NCBI RefSeq assembly: GCF_001044255.1
Contig: NZ_JYNX01000019.1
Span: 1,323 to 65,322 of the forward strand
DNA: 64,000 nucleotides
Direction: 5' to 3'
Origin: Mycolicibacterium chubuense
GTDB taxonomy: Bacteria; Actinomycetota; Actinomycetes; Mycobacteriales; Mycobacteriaceae
Part shown: in pieces, positions 56,364 through 64,000 of the stretch
Layout: every line of letters begins with the position of its first letter
Numbering within the stretch: position 1 is the first letter of the stretch
Translations under genes and position numbers: made by a program
Notes under the pieces: generated by a model
The model's database searches: none
Told to the model about the DNA's origin: nothing
What the model saw: only the letters and a program-made list of their open reading frames with translations

Positions 56364-57818
56364 ATGTCCGTGGCCAGCCCGCCCCGCGTCGCGATCATCG
56401 GCGCCGGCTTCGCCGGCATCGTGACTGCCATCAAACTGCAGCGGACCGGGATCGACTACGTGATCTTCGAGCGTTCCGAGGGTGTCGGCGGAACCTGGTG
56501 GGAGAACCGCTATCCGGGCGCGGAGACCGACGCCGCGTCGCACCTGTACGCCTACTCGTTCGCGCCGTACGACTGGAGCCGCACGCACGTCCGCCGCGCC
56601 GAGATCCAGGAGTACCTCGAGCACGTCGCCGAGTCGTTCGGCGTCATGGACTCGATCCGGTTCAAGGAGACCGTGGACTCCGTGACGTGGGACGACGCGT
56701 CCTGCGAGTACGTCGTGCAGACGGCCGCGGGTGAGAGCGAGCGCTTCGGGTTCGTCGTGTCCGCCGTCGGCCTGTTCGCGTCACCGAAGTTCCCAGTGTG
56801 GCCCGGACTCGAGGACTTCAGCGGTGAGGTGGTGCACACCGCCGAGTGGGACGAGGCGCTCGACGTCACGGGCAAGAACGTTGCCGTGGTCGGCACCGGA
56901 TCCAGTGCCGCGCAGGTGGTGCCGACGGTGGCGCCGCACGCCCGGTCGGTCACGGTCTATCAGCGACAGCCCGGATGGGTGCTGCCCAAGGGGGACCGCG
57001 ACTTCTCCGCGTGGGAGAGGCGACTCTTCGCCTGGTCACTGACCCAGCGGCTCAACCGGATTCGCCTCTATGTCCGTCAGGAGCGCCGGGAGTGGCACGG
57101 CGCGGTGTTCCGGCCGGGAAGCAGGATGAACCGGCGCTGGGAGAACAAAGCCCGCGCCTACCTCGCCGAGGTCTTCGCCGATCGCCCCGACCTCGCCGAG
57201 GCCCTGACGCCCGACTACGCGTTCGCCGGGAAGCGCACCGTGGTCTCGAGCGACTTCTACCCCTCGCTGCTGCGCGAGGACGTACACCTCGTCCCCAAGG
57301 CGGTGGTCTCCTGCACGAACACCGGCATCATCGACAGCGACGGCGTGGAGCGCGAAGCCGACGTGCTGGTCCTCGCCACCGGCTACGTGGCGACGAGATT
57401 CCTTGCCTCACTGCAGGTTCGGGGCCGCAACGGCATCGACCTGAGCACGGTGTGGGGACCCGACCCCTACGCGCTGGCAGGCCTGATGGTTCCGGGCTTC
57501 CCGAACTTCTTCATCATGTACGGCCCCAACACCAACGGCGGGCTCACGGTGTCGAACTTCGAGCACGAGGCGGACTTCATCGTCACCCAGATCACACGTG
57601 TGCTGCGGAAAGGCAAGTCCCAGGTGGACGCACGTGGCAGCGTGGTGAGCGCGTACAACCGCTGGGTCCAGCATCGCATCAGCAGCACCGCCTGGGTCGA
57701 CGGCAGCAACTACTTCGCGTCGTCCACCGGCCGGATCGTGACGCAGTGGCCGGAGGGTGCCGCGGTGTACGCCCTCGTGCTGCTGGCGCTGCGACGGCTC
57801 GGCACGAGAGTGTCCTGA
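56364..57818 (+). CDS. Flavin-containing monooxygenase, Baeyer-Villiger type
   Basis: 484 residues from ATG 56364 (CAGGAG upstream). FAD motif VAIIGAGFAGIVTAIKLQ, GVGGTWWENRYPGAETD (the GGTW-x-N-R-Y-PG pattern of Baeyer-Villiger enzymes), NADPH motif VAVVGTGSSAAQVVPTVAPH and a later VLVLATGYVATRF. The FxGxxxHTxxW-like segment FSGEVVHTAEWDE completes the class B flavin monooxygenase signature. It inserts oxygen into ketones to give esters or lactones using NADPH and O2. Next to a lactonase-like hydrolase, which fits stepwise ring opening. Confidence 0.9.
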   Translation: MSVASPPRVAIIGAGFAGIVTAIKLQRTGIDYVIFERSEGVGGTWWENRYPGAETDAASHLYAYSFAPYDWSRTHVRRAEIQEYLEHVAESFGVMDSIRFKETVDSVTWDDASCEYVVQTAAGESERFGFVVSAVGLFASPKFPVWPGLEDFSGEVVHTAEWDEALDVTGKNVAVVGTGSSAAQVVPTVAPHARSVTVYQRQPGWVLPKGDRDFSAWERRLFAWSLTQRLNRIRLYVRQERREWHGAVFRPGSRMNRRWENKARAYLAEVFADRPDLAEALTPDYAFAGKRTVVSSDFYPSLLREDVHLVPKAVVSCTNTGIIDSDGVEREADVLVLATGYVATRFLASLQVRGRNGIDLSTVWGPDPYALAGLMVPGFPNFFIMYGPNTNGGLTVSNFEHEADFIVTQITRVLRKGKSQVDARGSVVSAYNRWVQHRISSTAWVDGSNYFASSTGRIVTQWPEGAAVYALVLLALRRLGTRVS

Positions 57819-57838
57819 CGACGACGAAGGGCGGACCG

Positions 57839-58702
57839 GTGGCTGGTCAGGCGTCACGCATGTTCCTGCTGCAGTACGGCGCGGAACGGGTGCCCCGGTC
57901 GCTGTCGCTGCGTGACGGGCCAGCCGATCTGGGGTGGGAGCCGCTGTACGGGGTGCTGGTCGACACCGGCGACGGCTGGGTGCTGTTCGACACCGGCATG
58001 GGCCGCGAGGCCCTCGACGCCGACGAGACCCAGGACAGCTACCGGGCCGCGGCCGTGGATGCCGGCGCGGATCCGGACCGCCCCACCTGGTCGCTGCACC
58101 CCGCGCCGCCTGACCCGACCCGCTGGAACTGGGGTCTCGCCGGTGACCCCCTGGTCGAGGCACTGGCCACGGTCGGCCTCGCGGTCGGTGATCTGCGCCT
58201 GGCCGTGATCAGCCACCTGCATCTGGATCACTCCGGCGGTATCCCGCTGCTGGCCGAGGCCGGCGTGCCGGTCGCGATCCACCGCGCGGAGCTGGCGTTC
58301 GCGCGCAGCGGGCGGGCGACATTCGAGGAGGGCTTCCGCGCGCCCGACTGGTCCGATCCGCGCACCCGCTGGGAGGTCCTCGACGGCGACGCCGAGGTCG
58401 CACCCGGGGTCACGGTCGTGTCCACACCCGGGCACACGCCGGGCCACGTCTCCCTGCGCGTCGAGCTGCCCCAGACCGGCACGTGGATCTTCGCCGCGGA
58501 CGCCGCCGATCTGGGACAGAACCTGCTCGACCGGGTGCCGTGCGGTTACTGCGCCGGCGGTGCGGTGGAGGACGAGGCCGCGGCGTCGTCGTCCCTGGAG
58601 CGGCTACTGGCCGACGCAGCCGACGCGGACGCCCGGCTGATCCCCGGTCACGACCAGCTGGTGTTCAACGCCGTCCGGCACCCGCCGTCCGGGCATCGCT
58701 GA
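57839..58702 (+). CDS. Metallo-beta-lactamase-fold hydrolase, lactonase-like
   Basis: 287 residues from GTG 57839 (GAAGGG nine bases upstream; ATG 57860 is possible). HLHLDH at residues 126-131 gives the HxHxDH metal site, and STPGHTPGH and PGHD supply the other ligands. Overall similar to AHL-lactonase (AttM/AiiB-like) proteins, which open lactone rings. Being 20 bp after a Baeyer-Villiger monooxygenase suggests that it hydrolyses the lactone product. Convergent with the GntR gene. Confidence 0.85.
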   Translation: MAGQASRMFLLQYGAERVPRSLSLRDGPADLGWEPLYGVLVDTGDGWVLFDTGMGREALDADETQDSYRAAAVDAGADPDRPTWSLHPAPPDPTRWNWGLAGDPLVEALATVGLAVGDLRLAVISHLHLDHSGGIPLLAEAGVPVAIHRAELAFARSGRATFEEGFRAPDWSDPRTRWEVLDGDAEVAPGVTVVSTPGHTPGHVSLRVELPQTGTWIFAADAADLGQNLLDRVPCGYCAGGAVEDEAAASSSLERLLADAADADARLIPGHDQLVFNAVRHPPSGHR

Positions 58703-58710
58703 GCGCGTCG

Positions 58711-59364
58711 TCACTCGTTGAACAGCAGGGCGGCGACCGCCTTGCCGGTGTCCTCGATGTGTTGATGGGCCACGCGGTCGGCGGCGTCGGCGTCCTGGGC
58801 GCGCACGTGCTCGAGCACCTCTTCGTGGACGTGCCGCCAGTCCTCGCCCAGCTCGTGCGCGACGGTGGAGAAGTAGAACCGCGCCCGCTTCTCCAGGGCC
58901 GCCGAGGTGGTGGCGAGCACCGAGTTCCTCGCCGCGGCGCGCAGCGCCGCGTAGAAGCCGGCCCCGGAGGCACGCTCGTCGCCGGCGTCCTTGCTCTCCT
59001 GGATACGGGCGGCGAGCAGTTCGAGATCGGCGTCGGTGCGGCGCAACGCGGCCCACCGGGCCACGAGTCCCTCGACCACGGCGCGGAACTCGAAGAGCTC
59101 ACCGAGTTCCTCGGCCGTCCGCTCGCGCACATGGACGCCGTGCCGCGGTTTGATGTCGACCCACCCGGCTTCGTGCAGGGAGCGCAGCGCCTCGCGGACG
59201 GGGATCCGGCTCATGCCGAATTGCGCAGCCAGGACGTCGGCGTGGATGCGTTCCCCGGGCTTGAGCTCGCCCGCGATGATCGCTGTCTCGAGCGCGTCGT
59301 GGACGCGGGTGGTCAGCGTGGCGTTCGCCGGGAACGCGGGCACCGACGGCGAAGTAATGCTCAC
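58711..59364 (-). CDS. GntR-family (FadR/FCD-type) transcriptional regulator
   Basis: 217 residues from GTG 59364 with GGAAGG just upstream. N-terminal winged helix: LETAIIAGELKPGERIHADV, FGMSRIPVREALRSLHEAGW; C-terminal FCD effector domain with FEFRAVVEGLVARWAAL and HEEVLEHVRAQDADAAD. The FCD domain usually binds an organic acid through a metal site. Central in the catabolic block and the obvious candidate regulator for both flanking transcript sets. A GTATAC palindrome lies at 59433-59438 in its upstream region. Confidence 0.9.
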   Translation of the reverse strand: MSITSPSVPAFPANATLTTRVHDALETAIIAGELKPGERIHADVLAAQFGMSRIPVREALRSLHEAGWVDIKPRHGVHVRERTAEELGELFEFRAVVEGLVARWAALRRTDADLELLAARIQESKDAGDERASGAGFYAALRAAARNSVLATTSAALEKRARFYFSTVAHELGEDWRHVHEEVLEHVRAQDADAADRVAHQHIEDTGKAVAALLFNE

Positions 59365-59461
59365 GGCCTTCCTGTCCTGTGGTCTCGGCCGGCTCGACAC
59401 GTTGCTGAACGAGCCGGCGCACTGTTGATGAAGTATACGAACCCGCGCCGCGGGACCCGTC

Positions 59462-60685
59462 TCACGGCGCGCGCAGGTACTCCAGGGCCGTCAGCGTGTA
59501 CAGCGCGGCGCACCGCAGGACCTCGTCCTCGTCGGCGTAGTCGTCGATGCCCGCGGACCAGGTCGGCTGGGGCCCGTAGCAGAGCGCCTGCACACCCTCG
59601 CGGCGCCAGCGGCTGGCATCGCTGGCGGGCAGCCGGATCGCGTAGGTCGGCGCAGCGTCGATGACGGCCCGGGAGGCGACGCCCCAGGCGCGGGTCAGCG
59701 GCGCGTCAGGCGCGGTCCAGTTGGCGTCCCAGCCCTTGAGCCGGCGAACCCGCACCGACTCGATGTCCGCGACGGCGTTCTCGACCATGGCCAGCGCGTC
59801 GGCTGCGGGAATGCCGGGCGGCAGCCGCAGGTCGACCTCGGCGGTGGCAGCCGTGGCCATCTGGCCGACGAAGGTGCCGGCCGTCAGGGTGCCGACGTTC
59901 GCCGTGAGGACCAGCCCCGGATCCGGGTCGCCCCCCGACCTGGCCATCGCGGCGAGCTCGGCAGGCAGCGTCCCGGTCCGCCCGGTGAGGTCGTCGACCC
60001 GGGCCACCGCCTCCGCGATACGCGCCGAGGCCGAGCGGCCGCGCTGCACGGCGGACGAGTGACCGGCAGGCCCCTCGGCGGTCAGCGCGACCCACAGCAC
60101 GCCCTTCTCACCGAGCGCGAGACGACGGAAGCCGGGTCCCTCGCCGCAGATGAGCGCGTCGCCGAACAGATCCGGGTGCTCGCGCAGCAGGAAGGCCGCC
60201 CCGTTGTCACCGAACACCACCTCGTCGCTGACCGCGGTGAACGTGATCCTGCCGCGCCAGGCTCCCTGATGTTCGGCGAGCAGCGCCGCGGCCGTGACCA
60301 TGGCGGCCACCGCCCCCTTCATGTTTCCCATGCCCAGCCCGTAGAGCCGTCCGTCGGCGCGGGTCAGTTCCCACACCGGTTGACTCCAGGCGGACTCGTC
60401 GCCGGGCGGCATCGTGTCGAGGTGGACGTTGAGGACGAGGTGGGGGCCCGGTCGGCCGGAGTCGAGCTCGGCGATGACCGACGGCATGGTCTGGACGAGA
60501 CGCTCCTGATGGGAGCCGATGCCGCGGTCCGTCAGAGCCCGCGTCACCACGTCGGCCACCGCGCGGGTGTCTCCGTCGGGGTTGACGCTGGGGGCGGCCA
60601 CCAGTTCGGCGCACAGCGCGACGATCGCTTCGCGCTGGGCGTCGACACTGTCTTGTACCTGCGCCGTCAGGTCGTTCACGCTCAT
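59462..60685 (-). CDS. M20-family metallo-amidohydrolase (ArgE/DapE/ACY1-like)
   Basis: 407 residues from ATG 60685, overlapping the stop of the upstream gene as ATGA. Zn site: LVLNVHLDTMPPGD (His, Asp), GLGMGNMKGAVAAM (in place of GxGxxDMKxG, with Asn instead of the bridging Asp), and SDEVVFGDNG, where the catalytic Glu is Glu in DE. RLPASDASRWRREGV supplies the late ligand region. Family members remove acyl or carbamoyl groups from amino acids. The Asp-to-Asn change at the bridging position is odd and may alter metal binding. Confidence 0.85.
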   Translation of the reverse strand: MSVNDLTAQVQDSVDAQREAIVALCAELVAAPSVNPDGDTRAVADVVTRALTDRGIGSHQERLVQTMPSVIAELDSGRPGPHLVLNVHLDTMPPGDESAWSQPVWELTRADGRLYGLGMGNMKGAVAAMVTAAALLAEHQGAWRGRITFTAVSDEVVFGDNGAAFLLREHPDLFGDALICGEGPGFRRLALGEKGVLWVALTAEGPAGHSSAVQRGRSASARIAEAVARVDDLTGRTGTLPAELAAMARSGGDPDPGLVLTANVGTLTAGTFVGQMATAATAEVDLRLPPGIPAADALAMVENAVADIESVRVRRLKGWDANWTAPDAPLTRAWGVASRAVIDAAPTYAIRLPASDASRWRREGVQALCYGPQPTWSAGIDDYADEDEVLRCAALYTLTALEYLRAP

Positions 60686-62148
60686 GCCGATCCTCGGGTG
60701 TCGGTCTGGCGTCGCCAGTCGGCGATCGCATACGGGCCGGGGTCCGTGCCGGCCGCGACGACGGCGCCGAACAGGTCGGCGCCCGCCTCGCGCGGCACCA
60801 CCCGATGCCCGCGCGCGGACAGCGCGTCGCTTCCTGGGTGGCCCTCCTCGATCAGCAGGTCGCCGTCCTGGCTGCGCCATCGCAGCGCGCCGACGGCGTC
60901 CGCGAGCGGGGTTCCGGTGATCGTGGTCGCGGCGAGCACCTGTAGCAGCGTCTGCACCTGACCGTCGGCGCCCGGGGTGGCGATGCCGAGCACGCCGGCG
61001 GGCGAGGTCACCATCGCCGGCGCGAGCGTGTGCACCGGCCGCTTGCCCGGCGCCGCGGCGTTGTCCCCGTCGGTGAAGCCTGCGGCCCGGTTGTTCAGCA
61101 CGATGCCCAGCTCGGGCACGAACACGCCGGAGCCGAAGTCGTCGAAGACACTCACCAGCGACGAGACGACCTGACCCGTGGCGTCGGCCGTGGCCACGCC
61201 GGCGGTGTGCAGGTAGGCGCGGGGGCCTGCGCGTCCCGAGGCCCGCTCGAGGTCGACCGCGAGGTCCAGATCGAGAAGCGAGGCGCCGCTCGCGCACGAC
61301 GAGCGGTGTTCGAAGGCGGCCCCGGTGACCTCGACCAGGACGTGGTCGTCGATAGGCACGCCCTGGGTGTGGAGTCGACTCACCTGCTGCAGCGCCATCG
61401 CCAGCAGCACGCCCTGCGACATCGGCGGCTGGACGTGGACGCGTCCGGCGCCCCAGTCCACCACCACCGGTGGCGGACACGGAGTCTGGTGGTCGGCCAG
61501 ATCCGCCAGGGCGAGCGATCCGCCGCAGCGGCGCACGGCGTCGACGACGGCCGCGGCGCCGGGCCCGCGGTAGAAGGCGTCGCGTCCCTGATTGGCGATG
61601 CGTTCGAGCAGGTCGGCCAGCTCGGGCTGCAGCCACGGACCGCCGTGCGCCGCGGCCGACAGCAGCGACCAGTCTCCGGCGCCGCCGTCCTCCAGGCGTG
61701 CCCGCTGCTGGGCGACGGACTCGAGAAGGTCTGCGTCCGGGACGATTCCATCGCGTGCCAGCTCGATCGCCGGGGCCAGGACGACGTCCAGCGGCAGTCG
61801 TCCCCAGCGCGCGCTCATGGTCGCCCAGCCGTCGACGAGGCCGGGAACGGTCACCGAGGTGCCCCCGGAATCGTGCGGCGCCGCGTCAAGACCCTGCGGA
61901 CTCAACCCGGTCCCGTTCACCGCGGCCACCTGGTCGCGGTCGTGCACGAGCGCGAGCAGGTCGCCACCGAGCCCGGCCGCCTGCGGCAGCACCACGCAGA
62001 TCACCGCCTGCGCGGCGACCGCGGCATCGGCCGCGCTGCCGCCCTGCTCCAACATCTGAATGGCGGCCTGCGTGGCCAGCGGGTGCGCCGTGGAGGCAGC
62101 GCCTCTGGCTCCCGAGGCGAGCGTGGCGCGGTGGCCGGACTGGGGCAA
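60682..62148 (-). CDS. Gamma-glutamyltransferase-like Ntn hydrolase
   Basis: 488 residues from TTG 62148 (GGAG seven bases upstream). Family pattern: ASTAHPLATQAAIQMLEQGG with SAADAAVAAQAVICVVLPQA, GLGGDLLALVH, and the small-subunit start HTAGVATADATGQVVSSLVS, aligning its Thr with the self-cleaving catalytic Thr of GGT, followed by FDDFGSGV. The usual TTH is TAG here, so it is a divergent member. No signal peptide, thus cytoplasmic. Such relatives include acylases and enzymes acting on gamma-glutamyl compounds. Operon with the M20 enzyme. Confidence 0.8.
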   Translation of the reverse strand: MPQSGHRATLASGARGAASTAHPLATQAAIQMLEQGGSAADAAVAAQAVICVVLPQAAGLGGDLLALVHDRDQVAAVNGTGLSPQGLDAAPHDSGGTSVTVPGLVDGWATMSARWGRLPLDVVLAPAIELARDGIVPDADLLESVAQQRARLEDGGAGDWSLLSAAAHGGPWLQPELADLLERIANQGRDAFYRGPGAAAVVDAVRRCGGSLALADLADHQTPCPPPVVVDWGAGRVHVQPPMSQGVLLAMALQQVSRLHTQGVPIDDHVLVEVTGAAFEHRSSCASGASLLDLDLAVDLERASGRAGPRAYLHTAGVATADATGQVVSSLVSVFDDFGSGVFVPELGIVLNNRAAGFTDGDNAAAPGKRPVHTLAPAMVTSPAGVLGIATPGADGQVQTLLQVLAATTITGTPLADAVGALRWRSQDGDLLIEEGHPGSDALSARGHRVVPREAGADLFGAVVAAGTDPGPYAIADWRRQTDTRGSA

Positions 62149-62199
62149 CGGAGGTCTCCAGGGAAGTCGTGGGAAGGGCTTGCCAAATGCGGCGCTGAG

Positions 62200-62211
62200 A
62201 TAGAATATAAA
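62200..62211. promoter_or_regulatory. AT-rich shared motif between the divergent GGT-like and HbpS-like genes
   Basis: ATAGAATATAAA, the exact reverse complement of TTTATATTCTAT at 53717-53728. It lies in the 93-bp divergent region and overlaps likely -10 boxes (TAGAAT, TATAAA). Such an AT-rich word is rare in this GC-rich setting. Possible site of the GntR regulator. Confidence 0.55.
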
Positions 62212-62241
62212 TCATCCCAACAGCAATGTGAAGGAGCGAGG

Positions 62242-62727
62242 ATGACTCAGACTGTGGCCACGGTGAGCGCAGTCGGGACGCCTGACCTGGTGCAGGCCCC
62301 CGATATGTCGCTTGCGGTCGCCGAGCTCATGCTCGCAGAAGTCAAGGCCCGCGCGTCGGCCAAAGGTCTGCGGTTGGCCGCAGCCGTCGTCGATCGCGGC
62401 GGCAACCTGGTGGCGGCCATGCGCATGGACCACGCCCAGCTCGGCGCGAGCTCGCTGGCCCTCGACAAAGCGGTGACCGCAGTTTCCTTCGGCATGCCGA
62501 CCGCGGCCTGGACCGAGAGCAGCGCCCCCGGCGGCAGCGACTGGGGACTGGCGCACACCCTCGGCGGCCGGGCGATCGTCTTCCCCGGCGGCGTCCCGGT
62601 GTTCGCCGGGACGCACCTGGTCGGTGGGCTGGGCGTCAGCGGAGCCGCGTCCGAGACCGACGCGGCCTGTGCCGCGCTGGCCGTGCAGGGCGGGGGCCTC
62701 GACGTCGATGCCGGGGAGACCGCGTGA
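62242..62727 (+). CDS. GlcG/HbpS-like protein
   Basis: 161 residues from ATG 62242 with AAGGAG five bases upstream. Pattern LAVAELMLAEVKARASAKGL, RLAAAVVDRGGNLVAAMRMD, SLALDKAVTAVSFGMPT and GGVPVFAGTHLVGGLGVSG is that of the HbpS/GlcG/DhaG-like fold (DUF336). Members include haem-binding sensors and accessory proteins in glycolate, propanediol and other catabolic operons. Exact role unclear. Its stop overlaps the SDR start as GTGA. Confidence 0.85.
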   Translation: MTQTVATVSAVGTPDLVQAPDMSLAVAELMLAEVKARASAKGLRLAAAVVDRGGNLVAAMRMDHAQLGASSLALDKAVTAVSFGMPTAAWTESSAPGGSDWGLAHTLGGRAIVFPGGVPVFAGTHLVGGLGVSGAASETDAACAALAVQGGGLDVDAGETA

Positions 62728-63470
62728 GCGGCGTCCTGGTAGCGGGCGGCGCGACGGGCATCGGAGCGGCCGCGGTCCGCGCCTTCCGTCAGCGTGGCGA
62801 CCGGGTGCTCCTGGCCGACCGCAACGAGGAGGCCGGCAAAGCCCTTGTCGCCGAGGATCTTCCGGGCGAGGCCGCGTTCCTGCGCAGCGACTTCGCCGAA
62901 AGCGACGCAGCGGAGGCCGCCGTGGAGGCCGCGGTCAGCTTCAACGTCGGATCGCTCGACACGGTCTTCTACAACGCGGCAGTGCTGGAGGCGCGGCCTC
63001 TCGGCGAGTGGACCGCGCAGGACTGGGACCGCAGCTCGGCGGTGAACCTGCGTGCGCCGTTCCTGATGTCGCAGGCCGCCGCTCCGCACCTCCGCAAGTC
63101 CGAGACCGGCCGGATCATCCTCACCTCGTCCACGGGGGCGTTCCGCGGGCACGCCGGCATGCCGGCCTACCACGCCACCAAGGCGGGACTGCTCGGCATG
63201 GTTCGCGCCCTGGCCGACGAGTTGGGGCCCGACGGCGTGACGGTCAACGCCGTCTGCCCCGGGTGGGTGGACACCCCCTTCAACAGCACGTTCTGGGGTC
63301 ACCAGCAGGACCCCGCCCGCGCCCTCGAAGAGCTCACCGAGCAGATCCCGCTGCGGCGGCAGGCCGACCCCGACGACATGACCGGTCTGCTGCTGTTCCT
63401 CGCCTCCTCCGCGTCGTCGTACATCACCGGGCAGGCCCTGGTGATCGACGGCGGCTACACCTCCGTCTGA
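62724..63470 (+). CDS. Short-chain dehydrogenase/reductase
   Basis: 248 residues from GTG 62724. Classical SDR: GGATGIGAAAV (cofactor motif, first Gly region), YNAAV in place of NNAG, ILTSSTGAF (Ser), YHATKAGLLGMVRA (catalytic Tyr-x3-Lys) and the C-terminal ITGQALVIDGGYTSV. Oxidises or reduces an alcohol/ketone with NAD(P)(H). In the context of the Baeyer-Villiger enzyme it may supply or remove the ketone substrate, but that is inference. Confidence 0.9.
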   Translation: MSGVLVAGGATGIGAAAVRAFRQRGDRVLLADRNEEAGKALVAEDLPGEAAFLRSDFAESDAAEAAVEAAVSFNVGSLDTVFYNAAVLEARPLGEWTAQDWDRSSAVNLRAPFLMSQAAAPHLRKSETGRIILTSSTGAFRGHAGMPAYHATKAGLLGMVRALADELGPDGVTVNAVCPGWVDTPFNSTFWGHQQDPARALEELTEQIPLRRQADPDDMTGLLLFLASSASSYITGQALVIDGGYTSV

Positions 63471-63482
63471 ACAGGTGCGTGC

Positions 63483-64000
63483 ATGACGACTGTCGAGATC
63501 TATCCCAATCCCGCCGCCCGGCCGGCGGTGCCGACGGCCGGTTTCGCGCCCGCAAGCCGGGTGCCGCTGGAGACGCACAGGACCCTGCCCGGCTACGCGC
63601 CCACCGAGCTGCGCTCGTGCCCCGGACTCGCGGCCCGGCTCGGCGTGCGCACCGTGCTGGTCAAGGACGAGTCCGAACGCCTCGGCCTGCCGTCGTTCAA
63701 GATCCTGGGCGCGTCGTGGGCCGCCCTGACGACGGTGCAGGCGGCGTGGGGCGGTGAGACGGACGGATCGCTGTCCGTCGAGACGGTGCGCGCCTCCATC
63801 GGCTCGACGGCCGGTCGCGGCCTGGTCGCGGCCACCGACGGCAATCACGGTCGCGGAATCGCTCGCGTCGCAGCACTTTTGGGCTTGGAGGCCACCATCC
63901 TCGTGCCTGCGGGCACTTCGCAGGCACGTATCGACGCGATTGCGTCGGAGGGTGCCGCGGTCGAGGTCGTCGACGGCACCTACGACGACGCGATCGCCGC
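63483..64000 (+). CDS. Diaminopropionate ammonia-lyase-like PLP enzyme (partial, right edge)
   Basis: The first 172 residues, open to the window end. Fold-type II PLP enzyme: KDESERLGLPSFKILGASWA carries the PLP lysine (SFK), and ATDGNHGRGIARVAALLGLE is the asparagine loop in the DGNHGR form typical of diaminopropionate ammonia-lyase rather than threonine dehydratase. These enzymes deaminate 2,3-diaminopropionate to pyruvate and ammonia. ATG lies 12 bases after the SDR stop, so it belongs to the HbpS-like/SDR operon. Confidence 0.8.
   Translation, partial: MTTVEIYPNPAARPAVPTAGFAPASRVPLETHRTLPGYAPTELRSCPGLAARLGVRTVLVKDESERLGLPSFKILGASWAALTTVQAAWGGETDGSLSVETVRASIGSTAGRGLVAATDGNHGRGIARVAALLGLEATILVPAGTSQARIDAIASEGAAVEVVDGTYDDAIA

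Overview
The window looks like a chromosomal segment of a high-GC actinobacterium, most likely a fast-growing Mycobacterium (Mycolicibacterium). This is inferred from codon use, frequent GTG/TTG starts, ATGA/GTGA start-stop overlaps, leaderless TAGGAT promoters, a SigF-type sigma factor with a matching promoter, and a mycobacterial-type MksB/Jet locus. No sequence search was run.

Layout. 1-78 is the tail of an IS30-type transposase running off the left edge. 0.17-3 kb holds a flavoprotein reductase, a YceI protein and a membrane protein. 2.9-13.4 kb is a selenium block: a formate dehydrogenase operon on the minus strand, whose catalytic subunit is read through an in-frame UGA followed by a clear bacterial SECIS hairpin; then terC, selB, selA, the tRNA-Sec gene selC and selD. 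This is the complete selenocysteine machinery next to its client enzyme. 13.3-20.1 kb is a patchwork of small redox enzymes and TetR regulators, including a frameshifted bicupin gene.

20.1-28.2 kb is a general-stress block: Mn catalase, DUF4383 membrane protein, CsbD-like and other Ala-rich coiled-coil proteins, a frameshifted hemerythrin, a SigB/SigF-family sigma factor, small membrane proteins and a TetR gene with palindromic operators. 28.2-31.4 kb holds an alpha/beta hydrolase, two NAD(P)-binding enzymes and a DUF1345 protein. 31.5-37.0 kb is a three-gene SMC-like JetABC/MksFEB (Wadjet/EptABC type) operon; the nuclease gene jetD is not present.

37.0-53.7 kb is an accessory island. A tightly coupled run of very large genes (38.6-51.5 kb; 266, 689, 1217, 1546 and 579 residues), none of which I can assign a function, includes a DUF6603-like protein and a protein with an unusual five-residue repeat. 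It is followed by two minus-strand genes, one of which looks like an alpha/beta hydrolase with a peptidoglycan-binding-like N-terminus. A decayed copy of the jetC 3' end lies at 53.51-53.66 kb, so the island is bracketed by intact and remnant jetC sequence. This island is the best candidate for an undescribed system.

53.7-64 kb is a catabolic block: solute-binding protein, a fused ABC permease-ATPase, a Baeyer-Villiger-type monooxygenase, a metallo-beta-lactamase-fold hydrolase, a GntR regulator, an M20 amidohydrolase, a gamma-glutamyltransferase-like protein, a GlcG/HbpS-like protein, an SDR and the start of a diaminopropionate ammonia-lyase-like gene. An identical AT-rich 12-mer lies at two of its promoters, suggesting common control.
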